Both the position numbers and the translations under genes were made by a program. Positions 1 to 7,985 of a stretch of 64,000 nucleotides of DNA are shown here, one piece after another. Within the stretch, counting starts at the first letter, position 1; each line of letters opens with the position of its first letter. The stretch is from assembly GCF_036345995.1 (NCBI RefSeq), contig NZ_CP107796.1, positions 372,001 to 436,000 on the forward strand. The letters are read 5' to 3'. The DNA is from Streptomyces sp. NBC_00557 (GTDB lineage Bacteria > Actinomycetota > Actinomycetes > Streptomycetales > Streptomycetaceae). The notes beneath the pieces were generated by a model. That model was not told where the DNA came from. It worked only from the letters and a program-made list of their open reading frames with translations, and made no database searches.

Positions 1-2
1 CC

Positions 3-239
3 GCCGAGAACGGCACCGGCACGTTCGAGGTGACGGAGGTGCCCGCGGAGCGGCTGGGCGAGCTGGCGCTGGAGCACCGGATCCTGCTGCACGAGCTGAG
101 TCCCCAGCACGCCTCGCTGGAGGAGGCGTTCATCGCACTGACCGGTGAGGCCGCCGAATACCGCACCGGACCGCTCGCACCGGGGACCGTCCCGCCCGGC
201 GGCCCGCTGGTGCCCGAGACCACGCGAACGGAGTCCTGA
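3..239 (+). CDS. ABC transporter ATP-binding protein, C-terminal end (5' truncated by window)
   Basis: The open frame enters from the left edge and stops at TGA 237-239, leaving about 78 residues. No Walker or signature motif is inside the window. The visible tail (LALEHRILLHELSPQHASLEEAFIALT split over residues near its middle) has the 'SLEEAFIALTG' ending that is typical of DrrA/CcmA-like ATPases paired with ABC-2 permeases. The permease gene starts 3 bases after the stop, so the two are translationally linked. The last 30 residues are a Pro/Gly-rich tail without recognisable function. Family assignment is from the C-terminal motif plus the adjacent permease; substrate is unknown. An export or self-protection role is possible from the cluster setting but is inference. 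Confidence 0.75.
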   Translation, partial: AENGTGTFEVTEVPAERLGELALEHRILLHELSPQHASLEEAFIALTGEAAEYRTGPLAPGTVPPGGPLVPETTRTES

Positions 240-242
240 ACC

Positions 243-1010
243 ATGTCCGCACCCGTCGCGGCCCTCCGCTCGGAATGGGCCAAGCTCACCACGGTCCGCT
301 CCACGGCGTGGACGCTGATCGCGGCCTTCGCCGTCACCGTGGCCTTCGGCACGCTCGTCAGCGCCCTGTCCAACGCCCGCTACGACGATCTGTCCCGGCA
401 GGACAAGCTCACCTTCGACCCGGCCGGCACCAGCTTCACCGGCGGCGTCCTCGGCCAGCTCGCGATGATCGCGTTCGGGGTCATGGTGATCGGCGGCGAG
501 TACAGCACCGGGATGATCCGCAACTCGCTGGCGGCGGTGCCGCGCCGCGGCGTGTTCTACGTCAGCAAACTCGCGGTCGCGACCGGCGCGGCCCTCGTCG
601 TCGGCATGGTCACCAGCTTCGTCACCTTCTTCGCCGGACAGGCGGCTCTCGGTTCGCACAGCACCACCATCGGCGCGCACAACGTGCTGCGGGCCACGCT
701 GGGCGCCGGTCTCTACATGACGCTCATGGCCGTGTTCTCGATGGGCGTGGCGACGATGCTGCGCAGTTCCATGCTGTCGATGGGCATTCTGATGCCGTTC
801 TTCTTCCTGGTGACGCAGATCCTCGCCTCGGTGCCCGGCGCCAAGAAGGTCGCGCACTATCTGCCGGACCAGGCAGGCGAGGCGATGGCCCGGGTGGTGC
901 GCAACCCCGACGTGCCCTACGGGCCGGGCGGCGGCCTGGTCGTCATGCTGGTGTGGGTGGCCGCCGCGGTGCTCGGCGGATATCTGGTGCTGCGCGGCCG
1001 GGACGCCTGA
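243..1010 (+). CDS. ABC-2 type transporter permease
   Basis: 255 residues. The ATG at 243 follows the upstream ATPase stop by 3 bases, with a GGAG element overlapping the end of that gene. The N-terminus (SEWAKLTTVRSTAWTL) and the motif GGEYSTGMIRNSL around residue 87 are typical of actinobacterial ABC-2 permeases. About six hydrophobic segments are visible, at roughly residues 22-42, 70-87, 107-130, 150-168, 175-195 and 232-250. It should form the membrane channel for the ATPase encoded just upstream. The pair is co-directional with the FkbM gene but separated from it by 99 bases that hold a putative regulatory site, so it may or may not belong to the cluster. Substrate cannot be inferred from the sequence. 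Confidence 0.85.
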   Translation: MSAPVAALRSEWAKLTTVRSTAWTLIAAFAVTVAFGTLVSALSNARYDDLSRQDKLTFDPAGTSFTGGVLGQLAMIAFGVMVIGGEYSTGMIRNSLAAVPRRGVFYVSKLAVATGAALVVGMVTSFVTFFAGQAALGSHSTTIGAHNVLRATLGAGLYMTLMAVFSMGVATMLRSSMLSMGILMPFFFLVTQILASVPGAKKVAHYLPDQAGEAMARVVRNPDVPYGPGGGLVVMLVWVAAAVLGGYLVLRGRDA

Positions 1011-1044
1011 TCCCGCTCACGACTCGTCCGCCGCGCACGGAAGT

Positions 1045-1060
1045 CTAGGAAATTGCCGGT
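1045..1060 (+). promoter_or_regulatory. Possible PAS-LuxR (PimM-type) operator upstream of the FkbM gene
   Basis: CTAGGAAATTGCCGGT lies 50 bases before the FkbM start codon. It matches 12 of 16 positions of the published PimM-type consensus CTVGGGAWWTCCCBAG, with the left half best preserved. It resembles the better site at 54449-54464. It sits at a distance suitable for activating a promoter just before the gene. This is a weak match taken alone; the recurrence of the element in three intergenic regions is what makes it worth listing. Confidence 0.35.
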
Positions 1061-1109
1061 GTTCCGCGCGGCACACTGAGCAGCAATTCCACGGCTCAGG
1101 GAGCATTTC

Positions 1110-1886
1110 ATGACCGAGATCAGGTCGGTTCGGGTGGCGGACGGGTTCTCCGTCGCCGTGCCGCAGACGGAGGGCGCGCTGTTCTCCGAGGTCGACTTCA
1201 TCTACAACGAGATATTCGTCGAACGCGCCTACCTCAGGCACGGCATCCAGCTCACCGACTCCTCCCGGGTCGTGGACGCCGGTGCGAACGTGGGGCTGTT
1301 CTCCCTCTTCGTCAAGCGGGAGTTCCCGGGCGCGAGGATCCTCGCCTTCGAGCCGATCCCCGCGATCCACCGGGCGCTGCTGGAGAACCTGGACGAGCAC
1401 GGCGCGAAGGACGTGGAGGTGGTGCGCGCGGCGCTGGGCCGGCAGGCCGAGGAGCAGGTGCGGTTCACCTTCTACCCGGCGCTCCCCGGCAACTCCACCC
1501 GCTACCCGGAGCAGAAGAAGGTCGGCCAGGAACTGACCGTGTCGCAGATCGGCCAGGAGGCCGTGGACCGCATCATGGCCGGCATCGAGGTCGAGGCGGA
1601 GGTGCGCCGGCTCTCCGACGCACTGCGCGACTGGGCGCCCGAGGGCCCGATCGACCTGCTGAAGATCGACGTCGAGGGCGCCGAGCTGGAGGTCATGGAG
1701 GGCCTCGACGCGGCCGACTGGCAGCGCGTGCGGCAGACCGTCATCGAGGTCCAGGACCTCGACGGCCGGCTGGAGGCCGTGCGGGGCATCCTCGACGCCC
1801 AGGGCTTCGCCGTGACCGTGGAGAGCGCGGCGAACCTGCCGGAGGTGTTCCGCTACTCGATGGTGTACGCCCGCCGGGAGGACTGA
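1110..1886 (+). CDS. FkbM family SAM-dependent methyltransferase
   Basis: 258 residues, preceded by AGGGAG at 1098-1103, 6 bases before the ATG. The SAM-binding loop is VVDAGANVGLFS (DAGANVG at residues 56-62), followed by an acidic FEP strand end near residue 76. The FkbM-specific block IDLLKIDVEGAELEVMEG is near residue 185. Family members O-methylate hydroxyls in secondary metabolites, such as the FkbM reaction of FK506 biosynthesis. Here a polyketide or sugar hydroxyl is the likely acceptor, but which one is not visible. The gene is convergent with the KAS III/PKS operon and ends just before the shared hairpin at 1918-1949. Its promoter region contains a putative cluster operator, which supports membership in the pathway. 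Confidence 0.85.
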   Translation: MTEIRSVRVADGFSVAVPQTEGALFSEVDFIYNEIFVERAYLRHGIQLTDSSRVVDAGANVGLFSLFVKREFPGARILAFEPIPAIHRALLENLDEHGAKDVEVVRAALGRQAEEQVRFTFYPALPGNSTRYPEQKKVGQELTVSQIGQEAVDRIMAGIEVEAEVRRLSDALRDWAPEGPIDLLKIDVEGAELEVMEGLDAADWQRVRQTVIEVQDLDGRLEAVRGILDAQGFAVTVESAANLPEVFRYSMVYARRED

Positions 1887-1917
1887 CCGCTACGGCGGCC
1901 GCCGCACCGGCAGGCGA

Positions 1918-1949
1918 AGCGCCCCGGCACCGGAAGGTGCCGGGGCGCT
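1918..1949. terminator. Bidirectional hairpin terminator between convergent genes
   Basis: A 14-bp stem without mismatch encloses the 4-base loop GGAA: left arm starts AGCGCCCCGG, right arm ends CCGGGGCGCT. It lies in the 84-base gap between the stop of the FkbM gene (1886) and the stop of the KAS III-like gene (1971, minus strand). There is no U-run on either side, as is common for streptomycete terminators. Position and perfection of the stem make it the probable end of both transcripts, including the long PKS message. Confidence 0.8.
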
Positions 1950-1970
1950 GTGGTGTGCGCGGCGGGGCGC

Positions 1971-3029
1971 TCAGGACAGGCTGTCCTCCTTGGCCCACTC
2001 CGGCAGCTGAAGGACGGTCAGGACGGCGGAGGTGGAGACCCAGCCGGACGCCGAGGTGGTCATCAGGACGTGGTCGCCGGGCGACAGCATCCCGTTCAGG
2101 AGCAGGTGGTTGAGGGAGACCGCCATGTCGCAGGCGCCCATGTGGCCGTACTCCTTGCCGAAGTCCCAGGTGGAGCGGGACATCGGCAGGCCCAGCGGCT
2201 GCATCTTCATCTGGTCGATCATCCGCGAGTCGCTGTTGGCGGCCACCACCCAGCGCAGGTCGGCGGCGTTCAGCCCGGCGTCCACCAGCGAGCGGTGCAC
2301 GATGTCCAGCTCGAAGTCCCGGATCATCTCCATGCACTTGTCGAGCGGCATGACGTGCTGGTTGAAGTAGGAGAGCAGCTCCATCGTGCCGGACGCCTTG
2401 CGCTCCTCGCCGCGGAACGGCAGCAGCGACTCCTCACCGCGGTGCCACTGCTCCAGTTCCGGCAGGGTCCCGGAGTTCACCGCGCGCAGCGCCGCGAAGC
2501 CGCTGTCGCCGCTGAGCAGGACGGCGGCGCCGCCGTCGCTGGCGGTGAAGCCGGTGCCGAACCCGGTCCAGCGGTCGATGAGCGGGCTGGTGAAGTTCTC
2601 CGCGGCGGTGACCAGCGCCGTCTCCGCGCCGGCGGCGCCCGTCAGCCGGCCGACGGCGACCTCGATGCCGGCCAGCAGGCCGTTGGAGTGCTGGCGCACG
2701 TCGGTGCTGGCGACACCGCTCGCGCCGAGCTCGCGCAGGACGTAGCCGGGCGGGTAGAAGCCCTCGGGGCCGTGCTGCACCGCGGTGCAGTGGACGTGGA
2801 AGTCGAGGTCCTCGATGTCGTACGAGGACCGGCGGAACGCCTGCCGGGCGGCGAGGACCGCCATGTCGAGCGCGGGCAGGTCGCCCGCGATGTAGGCGGC
2901 GGTGAGCCCGGTGCCGTACTGGACGGAGTACTCGTCGTAGAGCCCCTCCTCGACCGCCTGCTCGACGCTCACCCATCGGTCCGGGATGTACGTCCCGACC
3001 GTGTCGACATAGACGCCGTCCGTCTTCAT
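1971..3029 (-). CDS. KAS III-like (FabH-fold) acyltransferase with Ser at the nucleophile position
   Basis: 352 residues, the usual KAS III length, with AAGGAG 11 bases before the ATG. The nucleophile region reads DVRQHSNG, placing Ser115 where FabH has Cys112 in DVxxACxG. The FabH HQAN segment is replaced by ANSDSRM near residue 267, so the canonical His is missing. A His (H296) stands in YGHMGACD where FabH has its catalytic Asn. These changes argue against a condensing enzyme. They fit the KAS III-like acyltransferases such as CerJ, ChlB3 and PokM2, or DpsC, which also uses Ser. It is the last gene of the PKS operon, 87 bases after PKS-C, a PKS without TE. It may move the finished chain from the PKS-C ACP to an alcohol, or transfer another acyl group to the product. 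The fold is clear; the role is inferred. Confidence 0.8.
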   Translation of the reverse strand: MKTDGVYVDTVGTYIPDRWVSVEQAVEEGLYDEYSVQYGTGLTAAYIAGDLPALDMAVLAARQAFRRSSYDIEDLDFHVHCTAVQHGPEGFYPPGYVLRELGASGVASTDVRQHSNGLLAGIEVAVGRLTGAAGAETALVTAAENFTSPLIDRWTGFGTGFTASDGGAAVLLSGDSGFAALRAVNSGTLPELEQWHRGEESLLPFRGEERKASGTMELLSYFNQHVMPLDKCMEMIRDFELDIVHRSLVDAGLNAADLRWVVAANSDSRMIDQMKMQPLGLPMSRSTWDFGKEYGHMGACDMAVSLNHLLLNGMLSPGDHVLMTTSASGWVSTSAVLTVLQLPEWAKEDSLS

Positions 3030-3116
3030 GAGTGATGGTTCTCCTTGCGTGTCGTGGGTGTGCCGTCGGGGTGTGCGGTCCGGGGTGTGCCCGGGGGCAC
3101 GGACGCGGGGCGCGCG

Positions 3117-6100
3117 TCACAGCCGCTGGAGTTCTTCCTTGAGGTGGGCGGCGAGCCGTCCGGGGGTGTCGGCCTCGAACAGCAGGGTGGCGGGCAGGCG
3201 CAGTCCGGTGGTCTCGCGCAGCCGGTTGCGCAGCGCGAAGGCGGTCAGGGAGTTCAGGCCGATGTCCCGGAAGGCGCGGGTGGCGTCGACGGCGTCGGGC
3301 GAGGGGTAGTCGAGGACGGCGGCGACGTCGGCGCGGACCAGGTCCGTCAGGACGGCCTCGCGTTCGGCGTCGGTCAGTCCGGCCAGGCGGCGCCGGAGCG
3401 TGCTCAGGGCGCTCGCACCGCCCCGCTGCCCCACCCGGCGGCGGGGCGGCGGCCCGGCGAGTGCGCGCAGGGGTGCGGGCAGGCTCGCGCCGTCGGGCCG
3501 GCCGGCGAGGGCCGCCGGGTCGGGGCGCAGCAGGACGGCGGCCGGGGCGTCGAGGACGCACGCGGCGTCGAACAGGTCCAGGCCCGCCGAGCGGGGCAGC
3601 GGGGCCACGCCGGCGGGGGCGCCGCCCACCGTGGCGCCGTCGGCGTCCCAGCGGCCCCACGCCACCGACGTGCCCGGCAGGCCCTGGGCGCGGCGGCGCA
3701 GGGCGAGCGCGTCGAGGAAGGCGCCGAGCGCCGCCTCGCCGCTGCGGCCGGGGGCGCCCAGCGTGCCGGCGGCGGACGACAGGAGCAGCAGCGGCACGGC
3801 CATGCCGGGGTCCTGGAGTCCGGTCAGCTCGGCGAGGTGCCGGGCGACGCGCATCTCCCGTTCCAGCACCCGCTGTTCGGCCTCGGCTCCGTCGCGGGGC
3901 TCGGGAAGCCGGGCCGCGTGCACGACTGCGGCCGGCGGCCGGCCGCCGGGCGTGCGGTGCAGCAGCTCGGTCACCGCGTCGCGGTCGGTGAGGTCGCAGT
4001 CGGTCACGGTCACCTCGGCGCCCGCGGCGGTGAGTTCGGCGGCGAGCGCGACGAGGCCGTCACCGGGGGCGGTGTCGGCGAGCACCAGCCGGGTGACGCC
4101 CCGCCGGGCCGCGAGGTGCCGGGCGACGGCGGCCGCGGCCGGGCGGCCGGCGCCGGTGACGAGAACGGTGTCGCCGGGCCCCGTCAGCAGCCCGGTCTCC
4201 CCCGCCCGCGCCGGCACGGCGGCCAGCCGGGGGACGCGCACCGCACCGCGTACGACGGCCAGTTGGGGTTCGGGCAGGGACAGCGCGGCGGGCAGGGCAC
4301 GCCAGGAGGCGCGGGCCCCGTCGAGGTCGGCGAGGACCAGCCGGCCGGGGTCGGCCAGGTGGAGGGTGCGGATCAGTCCCCACACGGCGGCCGCGGCGGG
4401 CTGCGGTCCCTCGGCACCGTCCGCGCCGCTCAGCGCGCCGCGGGTGAGGAACACCAGCCGGATGCCGGCGAACCGCTCGTCGGCCAGCCACTCGGCGGCC
4501 AGTTCGGCCGCGTCGCGCACCGCCCGGGCCGCGTCGTCGGGCCCGGGCAGCACTCCGGTCAGTACGGCCTCGGGGACGGGGACCCCGGAGTCCAGGGCCT
4601 TGGCGAGGGCGGCCAGGCTGTCGTGGGCCTCCGTGTAGACGCCGGCCTTCATCAGGGCCGCCCGGGCGCCGAGCACGTCGGGGCCGACAAGCACCCAGCG
4701 GGGCTTGGCGCGGGGGGGCTCGCAGCCCGTCTCCGGCCACTCCAGGCGGAACAGCGGGCCACTGCGGGCGGCGGTGAGCGCGGCGCGGTCGCCGGGGGCG
4801 AGGCGGACCGCCCCGACCGACGCGACGGGCAGGCCGAGGTCGTCGGCCGCCTCGACGGCGACGGTGTCGGTGCCGGTGCGGGTCAGCCGGACCCGCAGCG
4901 CGCAGGCGCCCTCGGCGTACAGGGCGACCTGGTGCCAGGAGTCGGGCACCGGCGTCGCGCCGAACGCGTCCTGCCCGGCGAGCGGCAGCGCGCGCAGCGC
5001 GGTGTCCAGCAGGGCCGGGTGCAGCGCGTGCCGGCCGCCCTCGCCGGGGTCGGTCAGCGCGACCTCGGCGAACAGGTCCTCGCCGCGCCGCCACAGTCCG
5101 CGCAGCCCCTCGGGCACGGACGGCGCGTCCAGGGCGACGGGTTCGGCCTCGGCGGGCGGCCACAGCTCCAGGTCGAAGGAGGCCCGGGTCTCGCCGGTGC
5201 ACAGCACGGCGCGGGCGTTGAGGGTCCACGCGGCGCCGGGCAGGGCGCCCGCGGGCCGGGAGTGGATCCGCAGGGGCCGCTCCCCCGACGGGCCGGGATC
5301 GCCGACGGTGACCCGCAGCCGCACTTCGTCGCCCTCGGGCAGTACGAGGGGCGCCTGGGCGGTGAGTTCGGCGATGCGGTCGCAGCCGGCCCGGTCGCCT
5401 GCCTGCACGGCGAGTTCCAGCAGGACCGGCCCCGGTACGGCGACCGGCCCCGCCTGCGCCGGTCCTGTGCCGCCGGGCAGGTTCGCCCGGGAGAGAGTGC
5501 CGGTGAGCAGCAGGCCGCCCGGGTCGGGCAGTTCGACGCACGCGTCCAGCAGGGGGTGCCGCTGCGCGGAGGCGTCGGCGGCGGCCGGGGCCTCCGGCGT
5601 CATCCAGTACCGGCGGGTGGCGAACGCGTAGGTCGGCAGCGGCACGCGGCGCGCCCCGGCGGGGGCCAGGAGCGCCGCCCAGTCGATCCGGGCGCCGCGC
5701 ACATGGAGCGCGGCGAGGAGCACGGTGAGGCCGGCACCGCTGAGGGGCAGCAGTTCCGCGTCGGCCTCCGTGCCGGGCGCCTGTTCGCCGAGGACGACGA
5801 TGGTCCGGTGGCCGGCGTCGGCGAGGGCGCGCAGGGCCGACGCGGGGTCGGCGGGCGGCTCGGCGAGGGCGGCGGCCCACGCGTCGGCGCCGGTCTCCTG
5901 CTCCGGGTGCAGCAGGGTGCCGGTGGCGGCGGAGGCGAACGGCAGCTCGGCGGCGGCGAAGCGGACCGCGGGCGCCGGCGCAGGGTGCGTCGTACCGCTG
6001 TGGTGGACGGCGAGGCGGGCACCGGTGTCCAGGGTGATCAGGCCGGCGGCGCAGGCGGCGGCGATCTCGCCGTACGACTGCCCGCCGACCGCGCCGGGTT

Positions 6101-7985
6101 CGACGCCGTAAGCGCGCAGCTGCGCGGCGAGCGCGACGGCCACCGCCCAGCCGAGCGGCCCGGCGATCTCCGGCCGTTCCTGCCAGCCGGGGGCGGTGCG
6201 CCCGGCCAGCACGTCGGCGGGGGTCCAGTCGACCAGGGCGGCCACGGCGCCCCCGCACGCGGCGAGGGTCTCGGTGAACACCGGGCAGGATCCGGCGAGG
6301 GCGGCCGCGTCCGCGGTCCAACGGGGGTCGGCGGGCGGGAAGTACAGGGCGGCGGAGGGTGGCACGGAGCCGGTGGGGACCGTGCCTGCGGCGAGGGTGA
6401 CGCGCGCGTCGTCCCCGGCGGGAGCCGTGCCGTCCGCGAGGGTCTTCAGGGTGCGCAGGGCCGCGTCGCGGTCGGTGACCGTGAGGACCGCCCGGTGTTC
6501 CAGCGCCGACCGGGTGGTGGCCAGGGACAGCGCCACGTCGGGCAGGCGGAGCGCGGGCGCTTCGGTCAGGAGGGCGTGCAGCCGCGCCGCCTGTCCGCGC
6601 AGCGCCTCGGGGGTGCGGGCGGACAGCGGCAGGGGGATCCCGCCGGGCAGCGGGATGGCCCCGGGCGGGGTGCCGTCGGCGGCCTGGGCATCGACCTGGG
6701 CGTCGGGGCCGTCGAGCGGGCTCTCCCCGTCCCGGGGCGGCTCTTCGATGATCACGTGGGCGTTGGTGCCGCTGATGCCGAACGACGAGACACCGGCCCG
6801 GCGCGGACGTTCGCCGGCGGGCCAGGGCACGTCCTCGCGCAGCAGCTCCACCGCTCCGGCGGACCAGTCGACGTGGGAGGAGGGGCGGTCGGTGTGGAGG
6901 GTGCGGGGCAGCACGCCGTGGCGCATCGCCATGACCATCTTGATCACGCCGCCGGCCCCGGACGCCGCCTGGGTGTGCCCGATGTTGCCCTTCATCGAGC
7001 CCAGCCACAGCGGCCGTTCGCGGTCCTGCCCGTAGGCGGCGACGACGGCCTGCGCCTCGATGGGGTCGCCGAGCGGGGTGCCGGTGCCGTGCGCCTCGAC
7101 GGCGTCCACGTCGGCGGGCTCGAGGCCGGCCGAGGCGAGGACCTGCCGGATCAGCCGCTGCTGGGCCGGGCCGCTGGGCGCGGTGAGGCCGTTGGAGGCG
7201 CCGTCCTGGTTGACGCCGCTGCCGGCGACGCGGGCGAGGACGGGGTGGCCGTGCCGCCGGGCGTCGGAGAGCCGCTCCAGCAGCAACAGGCCCACGCCTT
7301 CAGCCCAGTTGGTGCCGTCGGCGTCCTCGGAGAACGGCTTGCAGCGGCCGTCGGCGGCGAGGGTGCGCTCCCGGCTGAAGGCGACGTACGGGTCGGGCCG
7401 GGACATCACCGCGACCCCGCCGGCGAGGGCGAGGTCGCACTCGCCGGCGCGCAGGGCCTGGGCCGCCAGGTGCAGGGCGACCAGCGAGGAGGAGCAGGCG
7501 GTGTCCACGGCGACGCAGGGGCCCTCCAGGCCGAAGGCGTACGACACCCGGCCCGCGGCCACGTTGCCCGCGGTGCCCATCTGCATGCCGGACGCGTAGT
7601 CGTGGTAGGTCACGCCCGCGAACACGCCGGTGCGGCTGCCCTTGAGGGAGGCGACCGGGATCCCGGCCCGCTCGAACACCTCCCACGAGGTCTGCAGCAG
7701 CAGCCGCTGCTGCGGATCCATCGCCAGGGCCTCGCGGGGTGAGACGCCGAACAGCTCGGCGTCGAACTCGCCGGCGTCGTAGAGGAATCCGGCCTCGCGG
7801 ACGTAGGTGGTGCCGGGGCGGTCGGAGTCCGGGTCGTACAGCGCGTCGAGGTCCCAGCCGCGGTCGGTGGGGAAGGGACCGAGGCCCTCGGCGCCGGAGG
7901 AGACCAGCCGCCACAGCGCCTCGGGCGAGTCCGCTCCGCCGGGGAAGCGGCAGCCCATGGCGACGATCACGACCGGGTCGTCGTC
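3117..7985 (-). other. Module 8 of PKS-C: KS - AT(degenerate) - DH(degenerate) - KR(degenerate) - ACP
   Basis: KS is complete: DTACSSS with C1973, EAHGTGT and NIGHTQA. The AT has lost the GQGSQ block (replaced by ALYFPPADP). It has GQSYGE instead of GHSxGE at S2446, and lacks about 110 residues after it, including the whole HAFHS region. Only about 140 residues separate the Ser from the LPTYAF linker, against about 250 in module 7. The DH has no HxxxGxxxxP motif; the segment reads [17 protein letters not shown] near residue 2645. In the KR, TGGTGxLG is TGAGRPAA near 3080, and the YAAAN motif is EAALG near 3225, so Tyr and Asn are gone. The ACP has GLNSL with S3388. The frame is open throughout, so this is selective decay, not a pseudogene. 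The module cannot load an extender by itself. It may only pass the chain to its ACP for release. Confidence 0.88.

Noticed and set aside
5640..6260. GQSYGE in the module 8 AT as a KSQ-type or special-extender AT
   Set aside because: The missing GQGSQ and HAFHS regions leave no substrate-binding domain; the Gln is not the Cys-to-Gln change of KSQ domains.
3045..7742. Plus-strand 1565-codon frame antisense to module 8
   Set aside because: It is a composition shadow; the decayed module 8 still has KS and ACP motifs and normal coding bias on the minus strand.
3117..7985. Module 8 as a sequencing frameshift or pseudogene
   Set aside because: The frame is uninterrupted, flanking domains are intact and losses are spread over three domains as substitutions plus one in-frame deletion, which a single base error cannot give.
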